Assembly (NCBI GenBank): GCA_963815645.1 | Contig: CAWFHL010000001.1 | Coordinates: forward strand, 558,001-622,000 | Reading direction: 5' to 3' | Source: JBBRHQ01 sp963815645 | GTDB taxonomy: Bacteria; Actinomycetota; Thermoleophilia; Solirubrobacterales; 70-9 | Length of the DNA stretch: 64,000 bases | Shown here: in pieces, positions 32,247 to 40,913 of the stretch | Numbering within the stretch: position 1 is the first letter of the stretch | Layout of the letters: the number at the start of each line of letters is the position of its first letter | The notes under the pieces: model-generated | Database searches by the model: none | What the model saw: the letters and a program-made list of their open reading frames with translations, nothing else | Told to the model about the DNA's origin: nothing | Position numbers and translations under genes: made by a program

Positions 32247-33974
32247 TCAGACCGACTCGGCGGTGGGCTCCAGCCTGACCCTGGCCATCCGCTCGGCGCG
32301 CCGCTGCTGCCAGACGGTGAACACCATCACCGCGACGACCACGGCGAAGAGCATCGTCGCCAGGACGTTGATCTCGACCGGTATCCCCCGCTGCGAAGCG
32401 CCGAAGATGAACAGCGGGAAGGTGATCGTGGTCCCGGAGTTGAAGTTGGAGATCACGAAGTCGTCGATCGAGAGGGTGAAGGCGAGCAGTGCGGCGGCGA
32501 CGATCGCCGGCGCAAGCAGGGGCAGGGTGACCGTGCGGAAGGTCGTCAGCGGTCCCGCGCCGAGGTCGGCCGCAGCGTCCTCGACGCTGCGATCGAAGCC
32601 GATCAGCCGGGAGCGGACGACGACCACCACGAAGCTGATCGAGAACATCACGTGGGCGATCAGCAGGGTGTTGAAGCCCCGGGCCACGCCCGCGTAGACG
32701 AACATCGAGAGCAGCGCTGCGCCGAGGACGACCTCCGGGGTGGCCATCGGGATCAGGACCAGCAGGTTGGAGGCGCCGCGGCCGCGAAAGCGACGGCGGA
32801 CCAATCCGATCGCCAGCAGCGTTCCGATCGCGGTCGCGATCAGGGTGGAGAAGAGGGCGAGGCGCAGGCTGGTCAGCATCGCGTCGGTCAGATCCTGGCG
32901 AGCGAAGGGGTGCGCCCAGTAGTCGAAGGTGAACCCCTGCCAGCTGATGTTGAAGGCGCCGGCCGGGTCGTTGAAGGAGAAAATCGCGATCACCGCGATC
33001 GGGATCAGCATGTAGGCGATCGCGAGGCCGGCGTAGACGTTGAGCGCGTAGGCACGCACCCAGCCGATCGGTCCCGGGGCGCGGGTCACCGACGCCCTCC
33101 TCCCCGCCCCCGAGAGGCTGACCTCCTCGCCGCCGCCGATCGCGCTGCCGCCGGTCAGCCGTAGGTAGATGACGACGACGGTCATGATCAGAGCCATCAG
33201 CACGAAGGCGAGGGCGGCGGCGACCGGGTAGTTGGCGAGCTGCAGGAACTCCCCCTGGATCGCGTTGCCGATCATCGCCTGGTTGGGGCCTCCGAGGAAG
33301 TAGGCGTTGACGTAGTCGCCGGTCGCCGGGATGAAGGTGAGCAGGACGCCGGCGACGACCCCGGGCACCGAGAGCGGCAGCGTCACCCGCCGGAAGGCCT
33401 GCCAGGAGGAGGCATAGAGGTCCTTCGCCGCCTCGACCAGACCCTGGTCGAGGCGCTCCAGGGAGGCGTAGATCGGCAGGATCATGAACGGCAGGAAGTT
33501 GTAGGTGAGTCCGGCGATCACCGAGGCGGCTGTGTCGAGCACCCGGCCCCCCTCGGAGAGGACGCCGATCGTGCGCAGGAAGTCGACGGTGGGGCTCTGG
33601 TCGGAGAGGATCGTCTCCCAGGCCAGCGTCCTGATCAGGTAGGTGGAGAAGAACGGCGCGACCACCGCCAGCAGCAGGACGTTCCTCCAGCGGCCCCCGC
33701 GGAAGGCGATCGCATATGCGAGCGGATAGGCGATCGCCAGGGCGAGGACGGTGGCGGTCCCGCCGTAGACGAAGGAGCGCAGGAACTGCTCGTCATAGAG
33801 CGAGAGGCTGTCTGGGAAGTTCGAGAACTGCCAGCTGAAGCTGAAGCCGGTGTCGAGGGAGCCGGTCTCCAGCGAGACCACCCCCATGAAGTACATCGGG
33901 ACGACGAAGAACAGGCCCAGCCAGAGCAGGCCGGGCCCGAGGAGGAATGCCAGGGAGAGGTGACGGCGGATCAT
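32247..33974 (-). CDS. Fused PotB-PotC polyamine ABC permease
   Basis: 575 residues, about twice one permease. The first half (1-~285) is PotB-like, with signature loop EAAKDLYASSWQAFRRVTLP. A 30-residue cytoplasmic linker follows (GSAIGGGEEVSLSGAGRR). The second half (~315-575) is PotC-like, with EDAAADLGAGPLTTFRTVTL and the family segment SIDDFVISNFNSG. Each half has about six membrane segments, and both EAA loops needed to dock an ATPase are present. The pair is separate in most bacteria, so the fusion is notable. It lies 58 bases below PotD; no ATPase gene is present between 25 and 38 kb. Confidence 0.92.
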   Translation of the reverse strand: MIRRHLSLAFLLGPGLLWLGLFFVVPMYFMGVVSLETGSLDTGFSFSWQFSNFPDSLSLYDEQFLRSFVYGGTATVLALAIAYPLAYAIAFRGGRWRNVLLLAVVAPFFSTYLIRTLAWETILSDQSPTVDFLRTIGVLSEGGRVLDTAASVIAGLTYNFLPFMILPIYASLERLDQGLVEAAKDLYASSWQAFRRVTLPLSVPGVVAGVLLTFIPATGDYVNAYFLGGPNQAMIGNAIQGEFLQLANYPVAAALAFVLMALIMTVVVIYLRLTGGSAIGGGEEVSLSGAGRRASVTRAPGPIGWVRAYALNVYAGLAIAYMLIPIAVIAIFSFNDPAGAFNISWQGFTFDYWAHPFARQDLTDAMLTSLRLALFSTLIATAIGTLLAIGLVRRRFRGRGASNLLVLIPMATPEVVLGAALLSMFVYAGVARGFNTLLIAHVMFSISFVVVVVRSRLIGFDRSVEDAAADLGAGPLTTFRTVTLPLLAPAIVAAALLAFTLSIDDFVISNFNSGTTITFPLFIFGASQRGIPVEINVLATMLFAVVVAVMVFTVWQQRRAERMARVRLEPTAESV

Positions 33975-34032
33975 CTAATACCGGGCCTGCCTGGGCCGCT
34001 GTCGGCCTGCCGCCCACCCCCGCTCGCGGCGA

Positions 34033-35220
34033 TCAGCCGCCGGCCGTCAACTGCCCCCACGCCTGCTCGATCTGCTGCTCCTCTTCGCCGCTGAGGGTCG
34101 GCTGGCTCGAGCACTTAGCGGTGAACTTCTGACTGGGGAAGATCAGCTGGTTCCTGGCCAGCTCCGGGTCCTGCTTGGCAAGGACCTGCTTCACCCCCTC
34201 GACCGGGGTCACGTAGTTGACGTAGGCGGCGATCTGCGCCTGATGCTCCGGGACATAGACGTAGTTCATGAAGGAGTAGGCGGCGGGCGGGTTGGGCGCG
34301 CCCACGGGGATGATCATGTCATCCGACCAGAGGATGCAGCCCTGGTCCGGCATCCGGAACTCGATATTGGGGTTGTCGGCCTGCAGCTGCACGGCATCGC
34401 CCGACCAGCCGATCGCGGCCACCGCGTCCCCGCTCGGAAGCTGGGTTATGTAGTCATTGCCCGTGACGTCGCGGATCTGTCCTGAGTCGACCGCGTCCTG
34501 GAGCTTCTTGATCGCCGCCAGCCACTGGTCCTTGGTCGCGTCGGCCGGATCGATCCCCTCCCCCTTGAGGACCAGCGGGACCGTGTCGCGAAGCTCGGAG
34601 AGCACGGTGACCTTGCCCTTGTACTTGGGGTCGAAGAGGTCGTTGACGGAGGTGATGTCCGGGGCGAGGTCGGAGCGCACGATCAACCCGGTCATGCCGC
34701 TCTGCCACGGCACCGTGTAGGAGCGGTTCGGGTCGAAGTCGGGATGGCGCAGGCTCGGGAGCAGGTTCTTCTGCACCGTGGGGAGGGCGTTCTTGTCGAA
34801 CTCCTGGAGATAGCCGAGGTCGTGATAGCGGTTCGCCATCCAGTCGGTGGCGATGACGATGTCGCGCCCGCCGGAGCCGCCGTTTTGAAGCTCGGGGCGG
34901 AGCTTGGCGAGGAACGACTCGTTCGAGTTGATGTCCTCGAGGTAGTTGACGTCGATCCCGGTCGCCTTCTCGAAGTTGGAGAGGGTCGAGCCGTCGCCGT
35001 TGACCGAGCCATGGGCCTGATCGATGTAGAGGACGCCGGTGGACATCGTCATCTTGCCCTCGGCCTTGCCGTCTTTCGCCACCCTGATCTCGGTGGTGTT
35101 GGTGCCACCGCCCAGATCGCTGCCGCAGGCGGCCAGGGTCGCCGAAGCCGCCAGCGCGGCCAGCGCGACGGCGATGCGCGCCGGCGCCCCGGGATGGGCG
35201 AGTCGCCCTGGTGCAGTCAT
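34033..35220 (-). CDS. potD: Polyamine-binding lipoprotein of an ABC transporter
   Basis: 395 residues. Signal peptide with lipobox TLAAC (Cys ~32), so anchored to the outer face of the membrane. The mature part begins with an unusual insert and then follows PotD: GSTLSNFEKATGIDVNYLED, SDWMANRYHDLG-type segment (TDWMANRYHDLGYLQEF), YTVPWQSGMTGLIVRSDLAP, DAVAAIGWSGDAVQLQ and EGCILWSDDMIIP-like QGCILWSDDMIIPVG with PNPPAAYSFMNYV. Acidic residues lining the site are consistent with cationic amine binding. Start ATG or GTG at 35220. Partner of the fused permease. Confidence 0.92.
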   Translation of the reverse strand: MTAPGRLAHPGAPARIAVALAALAASATLAACGSDLGGGTNTTEIRVAKDGKAEGKMTMSTGVLYIDQAHGSVNGDGSTLSNFEKATGIDVNYLEDINSNESFLAKLRPELQNGGSGGRDIVIATDWMANRYHDLGYLQEFDKNALPTVQKNLLPSLRHPDFDPNRSYTVPWQSGMTGLIVRSDLAPDITSVNDLFDPKYKGKVTVLSELRDTVPLVLKGEGIDPADATKDQWLAAIKKLQDAVDSGQIRDVTGNDYITQLPSGDAVAAIGWSGDAVQLQADNPNIEFRMPDQGCILWSDDMIIPVGAPNPPAAYSFMNYVYVPEHQAQIAAYVNYVTPVEGVKQVLAKQDPELARNQLIFPSQKFTAKCSSQPTLSGEEEQQIEQAWGQLTAGG

Positions 35221-35295
35221 CCGATCGCTTCCCTCCTCACCGCACCCCGCACAATAGCGAACCCGAGTTCCGTTGTTTAGCGAGACGCAACCCTC

Positions 35296-36657
35296 TCAGT
35301 CCAGACCGTGGTTCGCGTGGAACATCCCGTCGGGGTCGACCTTGGAACGAACCCCGAGCAGCCGCTCGTGGGCTTCCGCCTCGAAGTAGTCGCCGCCGCG
35401 GCCGGGCCGCTCGGCGAAGTTGTAGTACTTCCGTCTCCCCGCCCAGGGCTCCAGCGTCTCGCGAACCTTCTCCGTGTGCTCCGCCATCGCCTTTGCGCCA
35501 ACCGGGTCCATTGCCAGCCCGAGCGCGAACATGCAGAAGGGATCGGGGAGAGACCCGATCGCGCTCGGCACCTTCGGCGGGCGGCCGATCGCCCCGCCGA
35601 ACTGGCGCAGCTCGGTGAACAGAAGCGGCGACTCCGACCCGGGGCCGGAGACTCCGACGAAGGCCTCGACGGCCTCAGGAGGCAGCTCCCTGAGCATGGA
35701 GTGGTCGCTGACCGCGGGGGTCGGCTGCTCGGGGTCGCCGTGGACCTGGACCAGCGCCGGGGTCGGCATCGTCCCCCACATGTCGAGCTCCGGCCCCAGC
35801 TCGCGGAAGGGCCGCAGCTCCGTCTCGGCCTCCTCGGCGCTGCCGCAGTGGGCGCCGTCGATCACCACCAGGTTGCGTCCGCGCAGGAAGTCGGGGATCT
35901 CCGGGATCGGCGGGAACTGCATGATGCGGGCCGAGGTGGTGATCTCATCCGGCGCACCCGGGGCCCACTGGGCCCAGGTCTTCAGCACCTCCTCGCTTCG
36001 CTCCCAGGGCCAGGCGAGCATCCCGGCGTAGGGGTCGGTCACCGGCATCAGGTCGAGCTCGATCGCAGTGATCACGCCGAAGTTGCCGCCGCCGCCGCGC
36101 AGCGCCCAGAAGAGGTCGGCCTCGTTCTCCCCGTCGGCCCGGACCAGCTCGCCATCGGCGGTGACCAGCTCGACCGCGGTCAGCGCGTTGGCCTGGATCC
36201 CGTGCTTCCGCCCAAGCCAGCCGATCCCGCCGCCAAGCGAGTAGCCGACCATGCCGACGTCCGGGGAGGAACCGCAGAGAGCCGCCCTGCCGCATCCAGC
36301 GGCGGCGTTCATCAGGTCGCGGGAGAGGGTGCCGGCGAGCACCCGGGCGCGGCCGGTCTCCTCGTCGATCTCGACCCCGGTCATCTGGGTGGTCTTGACG
36401 AGGATCACTCCGGAGAGGTCCCCGATCGGGGGGGCGCCGTGCCCGGTCCCCTGTGCGGCGACCCGAAACCCGGCATCACGGGCGAAGCGGACGGTTGCCT
36501 GCACGTCCTCGGCGCTGCTTGGGAAGACGACCGCGGCGGGACGCTGGTCGGCGATCAATGCCCAGGGGAGGCGGTCCTCCTCGTATCCGCCCTCCCCGGC
36601 GGCGCTCAGCCTTCCCTCGATCTGCGCCCCCAGCTCGCCGAAATCGGTCCCGCTCAT
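35296..36657 (-). CDS. FAD-linked oxidase, BBE-like
   Basis: 453 residues. A vanillyl-alcohol-oxidase/PCMH-type FAD domain (RPAAVVFPSSAEDVQATVRF, AQGTGHGAPPIGDLSGVIL with the His for covalent FAD, SPDVGMVGYSLGGGIGWLGR) is followed by a substrate domain. The berberine-bridge C-terminal motif is RKYYNFAERPG and ending HANHGLD. Such enzymes oxidise sugars or secondary metabolites with oxygen. Start ATG 36657 after AGAGG. Alone on the minus strand; divergent from the carboxymuconolactone decarboxylase-like gene. Confidence 0.9.
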   Translation of the reverse strand: MSGTDFGELGAQIEGRLSAAGEGGYEEDRLPWALIADQRPAAVVFPSSAEDVQATVRFARDAGFRVAAQGTGHGAPPIGDLSGVILVKTTQMTGVEIDEETGRARVLAGTLSRDLMNAAAGCGRAALCGSSPDVGMVGYSLGGGIGWLGRKHGIQANALTAVELVTADGELVRADGENEADLFWALRGGGGNFGVITAIELDLMPVTDPYAGMLAWPWERSEEVLKTWAQWAPGAPDEITTSARIMQFPPIPEIPDFLRGRNLVVIDGAHCGSAEEAETELRPFRELGPELDMWGTMPTPALVQVHGDPEQPTPAVSDHSMLRELPPEAVEAFVGVSGPGSESPLLFTELRQFGGAIGRPPKVPSAIGSLPDPFCMFALGLAMDPVGAKAMAEHTEKVRETLEPWAGRRKYYNFAERPGRGGDYFEAEAHERLLGVRSKVDPDGMFHANHGLD

Positions 36658-36735
36658 TCCCAGCCTCTTTCTCTCGTGGTCGTCAAAGCGGGGGCACTCT
36701 ATCCGTCCTGCGAAAGCGGCAGATAACCTCGCCGC

Positions 36736-37329
36736 ATCGCCCGACTGCCCTACGCAGACCCCGACGTCGCTTCCGAGAAGACCCGCGAGGCGCTCGAGGC
36801 GGTGCCGCCGCTGAACATCTTCCGAATGCTCGGCCACGCCGACACCGCATTCCGGCCCTGGCTGCGCTGGGCGGCGACGCTGCTCGGAGGGCTCCAGCTC
36901 GACCCGGTCCTGCGCGAGCTGGCGATCCTCCGGGTCGCCCGGCTCACCCCGCACGCCGAGTACGAGTGGGTCCAGCACGTGCCGATCTTCGAGGCGGTCG
37001 GCGGCCGCTCCGAGCAGGTGGCGGCGCTGGAGCGCGACGAGACCGAGGCCGAATGCTTCAGCGCCGAGCAACGGGCGATCGTCGCCTTCACCACCGAGGT
37101 CGTCCGCGACGCACGTGCCGGCGAGGAGAGCTTCGCCGCCGTGTCCGCCTTCCTCGGCCCGCGTGAGATCGTCGAGCTGCTGATGGTGATCGGCAACTAC
37201 ATGATGGTCGCCCGGGTGATGGCGACCGCCGAGCTGGAGATCGACCCCCCGGCCGGGGCGGAGGGGCTGCGGGTCGTCTCCGGGCAGGACGGAAGCGCCG
37301 CGAGCGACGGCACGGAGGATGGCGGTTGA
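36736..37329 (+). CDS. Carboxymuconolactone decarboxylase-like protein
   Basis: About 197 residues of the AhpD/CMD fold: FRMLGHADTAFRPWLRWAAT, RELAILRVARLTPHAEYEW, HVPIFEAVGG and GPREIVELLMVIGNYMMVAR. The catalytic CxxC of AhpD is absent, so it is more like gamma-carboxymuconolactone decarboxylase homologues. A GTG at 36802 is a legal start. However, good coding signal (RLPYADPDVASEKTREALEA) extends 22 codons upstream to an ATC at 36736, just past a TAA, with AGATAAC seven bases before it. Either a non-standard ATC start or a base error is implied. The stop overlaps the next gene (TTGA). Confidence 0.8.
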   Translation: MARLPYADPDVASEKTREALEAVPPLNIFRMLGHADTAFRPWLRWAATLLGGLQLDPVLRELAILRVARLTPHAEYEWVQHVPIFEAVGGRSEQVAALERDETEAECFSAEQRAIVAFTTEVVRDARAGEESFAAVSAFLGPREIVELLMVIGNYMMVARVMATAELEIDPPAGAEGLRVVSGQDGSAASDGTEDGG

Positions 37330-37667
37330 GCGAGAGCGCGCGGCTGCAGACGGTGCGCCGTTGCTATCAGGCTTACGTGAGCGGGGAGGTGACCGCGCTC
37401 GAGCAGAGCCTCAGCGACGACTTCGTCTTCTACAGCCCGCCTGACCCCGGGATCGACCGGGCCACCTACTTCGAGCGTTGCTGGCCCAACGCGGAGCTGA
37501 TCTCCTCGTACGAGTTGGAGCGGTTGATCGAAAGCGGCGACGAGGTGATCGTCACCTACGAGAGCCGCAAGACCGACGGCAAGAGGTTCCGCAACACCGA
37601 GGTGCTGACCTTCCGCGGCGAGCAGATCTGCCGAGTGGAGGTCTATTTCGGCTGGGACCTGGAGTGA
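37326..37667 (+). CDS. SnoaL-like/NTF2-fold protein
   Basis: 113 residues with the SnoaL/NTF2 cone fold pattern: LQTVRRCYQAYVSGEVTALE, LSDDFVFYSPPDPGIDRA, ERLIESGDEVIVTYES, RNTEVLTFRGEQICRVEVYF. Start TTG 37326 overlaps the stop of the CMD-like gene, so the two are coupled. Family members bind or transform small hydrophobic molecules; function not assignable. It converges with the aldose epimerase. Confidence 0.82.
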   Translation: MSESARLQTVRRCYQAYVSGEVTALEQSLSDDFVFYSPPDPGIDRATYFERCWPNAELISSYELERLIESGDEVIVTYESRKTDGKRFRNTEVLTFRGEQICRVEVYFGWDLE

Positions 37668-37676
37668 GCGCGCGGC

Positions 37677-38588
37677 TCAGAGGTCGCTGACGGCGATCGA
37701 GAAGGCGGCGCCGAAGTCCTCTCCGGGCTCGATCAGCGGCAGGTCGTCGCCGCCTGTGATCAGCGCGTTGGTCGGCGCGGTCATCGGCTCGAAGGCGATC
37801 ACCTCGTCGTCGGCAGGCGCGTAGACCTGGGAATAGGGATAGCCGGCGCCGAGCGACAGCTCGATCCGCCGCCCGCCTCCGGAGAGGCCGAAGGCGCGAC
37901 CGGCCGGGGGCGCGTCGAAGGCGTCGTCGAAGGTTCTCCCGCCGAGCGGGCCGGTTTCGATCCGCGCAGCCTGGCGCTCGCCGCTGGGCAGCATCCGCGA
38001 GTCGAGCAGGAGCCGCTCGCCGACCGGGATCTCGACCTGCCATTCCTCGCGCTTCACCCCGGGCAGCCGCAGGTAGGGGTGAAAGCCGAAGGCGACGGGG
38101 ACCGGGGCCCTGCCGGCGGCGGCGACGGTGAGGGCGATCGTCACCTCCGGACCATCGAGGCTCACTTTGAGCAGCAGGGTCTGGGGGAAGGGGAAGGCAT
38201 CGAGCAGCCCCGGCTGCGCGGTGAAGTCGAAGGCGGCCTCGACCACTCCCCCGTCGCCGGTCTCCTCATGGCGCAGCACCTCCCAGCCGCTCGCCGCAGC
38301 GAGCAGGCCGTGGATCGGCAGGCCGGCGCCGTCGGTGCTCGGCGGTGGTTCGGCGGCCTCGAGGTCGACCCGCCCCCCAGCCACCTCGAAGCGCCTCGCC
38401 CCGAGCCGGTTGGCCCAGGGGTAGAGCAGCGGGATACCCATGGTCGAGCGCTCCGCGACATAGGCGTCGAGGCCACCCCGCTGGCCGAGCAGCTCCTCGC
38501 CGCGGTGGCGCAGCGAGCTGCAGACCATCCCGGCCTCGGGGACGAAGGTCGCCTCGAGCGAGGCACTCGAGATGCGGAGCAGTTCCAT
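37677..38588 (-). CDS. Aldose 1-epimerase family protein
   Basis: 303 residues of the galactose-mutarotase fold. Substrate His in GAGLPIHGLL (~93) and VAFGFHPYLRLPGV (~165), an early MGIPLLYPWANRLGARRF, and a C-terminal VIAFEPMTAPTNALITGG with the catalytic Glu. Interconverts sugar anomers in the cytoplasm, substrate unknown. Start ATG 38588. The 100-base gap to the next feature contains little beyond a short ORF. Confidence 0.9.
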   Translation of the reverse strand: MELLRISSASLEATFVPEAGMVCSSLRHRGEELLGQRGGLDAYVAERSTMGIPLLYPWANRLGARRFEVAGGRVDLEAAEPPPSTDGAGLPIHGLLAAASGWEVLRHEETGDGGVVEAAFDFTAQPGLLDAFPFPQTLLLKVSLDGPEVTIALTVAAAGRAPVPVAFGFHPYLRLPGVKREEWQVEIPVGERLLLDSRMLPSGERQAARIETGPLGGRTFDDAFDAPPAGRAFGLSGGGRRIELSLGAGYPYSQVYAPADDEVIAFEPMTAPTNALITGGDDLPLIEPGEDFGAAFSIAVSDL

Positions 38589-38688
38589 CTCCCTACCCTA
38601 CGCCGCCCAGCCCGCCGAACTACAGGTTAGGGGCCCATGGGGCACGTAACCTTGCGTTCGCTGATCCCGGGGCTACTGCTGCCTGGTA

Positions 38689-38778
38689 ATGGTCCGCAAG
38701 GCCGACCGGTACGCGATCGGCCGGGTCTTCGGACGCCGCTCCCGCTGGGTCTACATGGGTGACGGGGGCGAGCCCTAA
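38689..38778 (+). CDS. Possible 29-residue basic peptide
   Basis: ATG followed by 28 sense codons and TAA, with G or C in nearly all third positions. The peptide (MVRKADRYAIGRVFGRRSRW...) is strongly basic and ends acidic. No ribosome site is obvious and no family is known. It ends ten bases before the RecD2 start and could be an upstream leader peptide or chance ORF. Confidence 0.25.
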   Translation: MVRKADRYAIGRVFGRRSRWVYMGDGGEP

Positions 38779-38788
38779 TCTCGGGACC

Positions 38789-40913
38789 GTGAGCGCGGCC
38801 GAGCCCCAGACGACGCTTCCGACCGGCGCCTTCGAGGCGGTGGTCGCGGTCCGCCACGAGATCTTCCGCTCCGAGGACGACGGCTACGCGGTGCTCGAGG
38901 TGGTCGCCGAGGAAGGGGACGACGAGCTCACCCTGATCGGCCCGGTCGGGCACCTTCGCCCCGGCGACCGGGCCGAGGTGCGCGGCGAATGGCAGGAGCA
39001 TTCCCGCTATGGCCCCCAGGTGAAGGCCTTCGGCGCCAGGCCGATCGACCCGGCCGACCGGGACGGGCAGATCGCCTACCTGACCTCGCTGCGCTACATC
39101 GGCCCGGCCCGCGCCGAGCGCCTGCGCGACGACTACGGAGCCGCGGTGCTCGACGCGATCGCCGCCGACCCGGTGGGCACGTTCAGGGCGCTGAGCGGGG
39201 TCAGCGAGCGCCATGCCGAGGCGGCCGCGGAGTCCTGGTACGCGAGCCGCGCCGTGCGCGACCTCCACGTCCGCCTTGCCCCCCACCGCCTCGCCCACCT
39301 CGCCGCGCCGATCCACGCCCGCCACGGCGCCGAGGCGATCCGCGTCCTGCACGAGGACCCCTACGCCCTGACCGAGATCGAGGGGGTCGGCTTCGCCCGC
39401 GCCGACGCGATCGCGCTCGCCGCCGACGTCCCGCCGGAATCCGATCGCCGCGCCCAGGCAGCCGCCGCCTACGTACTCGGCGAGGCCGAGCGCCAGGGCC
39501 ACACCTACCTGCCGCTCGCCGAGCTGCGCCGCCGTGCCGGCGAGCTGCTCGGCACCGACCCCGACCCGGACGTGCTCAGCGGCGCCGCCGGCCTGCTGCT
39601 CGAGGACGATCGCGTCTACCGGGAGCCGACCCACGCCTCGGAGCTGCGCTGCGCGGAGACGCTGCGGGCGCGGGCCGGCGCCGCCGCGGTGATCGAGCAC
39701 TCGCCCCAAGGAGAGCCCCGCGACGGGCTGACCGCCGAGCAGTGGGAGGCGGTCGGCTGCGCCTTCGCCTCGCGCCTCTCGGTGATCACCGGCGGCCCAG
39801 GGGTAGGCAAGACCGTCTGCACCAGGGCGATCGTCGCCGAGTCGGCCGCCGCCGGCGTCGACGTCGCCCTCTGCGCCCCCACCGGCCGCGCCGCGCGCCG
39901 GCTCGAGGAGGCGACCGGGCACGGCGCGATGACGATCCACCGGATGATCGAGTGGATGCCCGGGCGCGAGCCGCGCTTTCGCCCCGGTCATCCGCTGCCG
40001 GCCGCGCTGGTGATAGTCGACGAATCCTCGATGCTCAACCTGCGACTGGCCGAGGTGCTGCTCGGCGCGTTGGCCGAGTCCACCCACGTGGTCTTCGTCG
40101 GCGACGCCGATCAGCTCCCGCCGATCGGCGCCGGCAAACCCTTCGAGGACCTGATCGCCTCGGGGATCGTGCCGGTCACCCGCCTGCGGCACATCTTCCG
40201 CCAGGCGGCGCGCTCGATGATCACCACCGCCGCCCACGCGATCAACCAGGGCCGATCCCCGGGGCTGGAGCCCGAGCCCGGGCAGGAGCATGACTTCTAC
40301 TTCCTCGAGCGCCGGAGCGCCGAGCGGACCGCCGACGCGGTGATCGAGGTGGTCTCCGAACGGGTCGCCGAGGGCCTCGGCTACGACCCGATCCGCGAGG
40401 TCCAGGTGCTGGCCCCGATCTACCGCACCGCGGCCGGGATCGACGCCCTCAACGAGCGCCTGGCGGGAGCGCCTCAATCCCACCGGAGCGTCGGCCCTGA
40501 ACGAGCGCTTCCGGATCGGCGACCGGCTGATCCAAACCCGCAACTCCCACGAGCTCGGGCTGATGAACGGCTCGATCTGCTTCCTCGTCTCAGACGACCC
40601 CGACGAGGAGGCGATCGTGGTCGAGACGGACGACGGCGGCTCGCTGGTCGTCCCCTATGAAGAGGCCGCCACGCTGCGCCTCGCCTACGCGATCTCGGTC
40701 CACAAGTCGCAGGGCTGCGAGGTGCCCGTGGTCGTCTGCGTCTGCCACCGCTCCCACTCCCGGATGCTGACCAGGCCGCTGCTCTACACGGCGATCACTC
40801 GCGCCCGGAGCGCCTGTGTGCTGGTCGGTGATCGGAGCGCGCTTGAGATCGCGGTGAGGCGTGACGATGGTGGTCGGCGGCATTCGGGGCTGAGGGAGCG
40901 GCTGACCGCTTAG
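38789..40913 (+). CDS. recD2: RecD2-type SF1B DNA helicase (one frameshift)
   Basis: About 708 residues when joined. N-terminal OB/helix-hairpin region (RYIGPARAERLRDDYGAAVL, IEGVGFARADAIAL), then Walker A VITGGPGVGKTVCTRAI (~330), motif II LVIVDESSMLNLRL, DQLPPIGAGKPFEDL and, after a one-base shift near 40465, RFRIGDRLIQTRN, AYAISVHKSQGCEVPVV and LLYTAITRARSACVLVG (motifs V/VI). RecD2 acts outside RecBCD in replication-fork and mismatch repair. GTG 38789 chosen; a GTG at 38759 is also in frame. The 3' end overlaps the convergent acyltransferase by 119 bases. Confidence 0.9.

Noticed and set aside
36802..37329. Start of the CMD-like gene only at GTG 36802
   Set aside because: Coding signal clearly continues 22 codons upstream, so the shorter start is not preferred.
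38627..40543. A 638-codon minus-strand open frame antisense to recD2
   Set aside because: Sense strand has all RecD2 motifs; the antisense reading has no recognisable domain.
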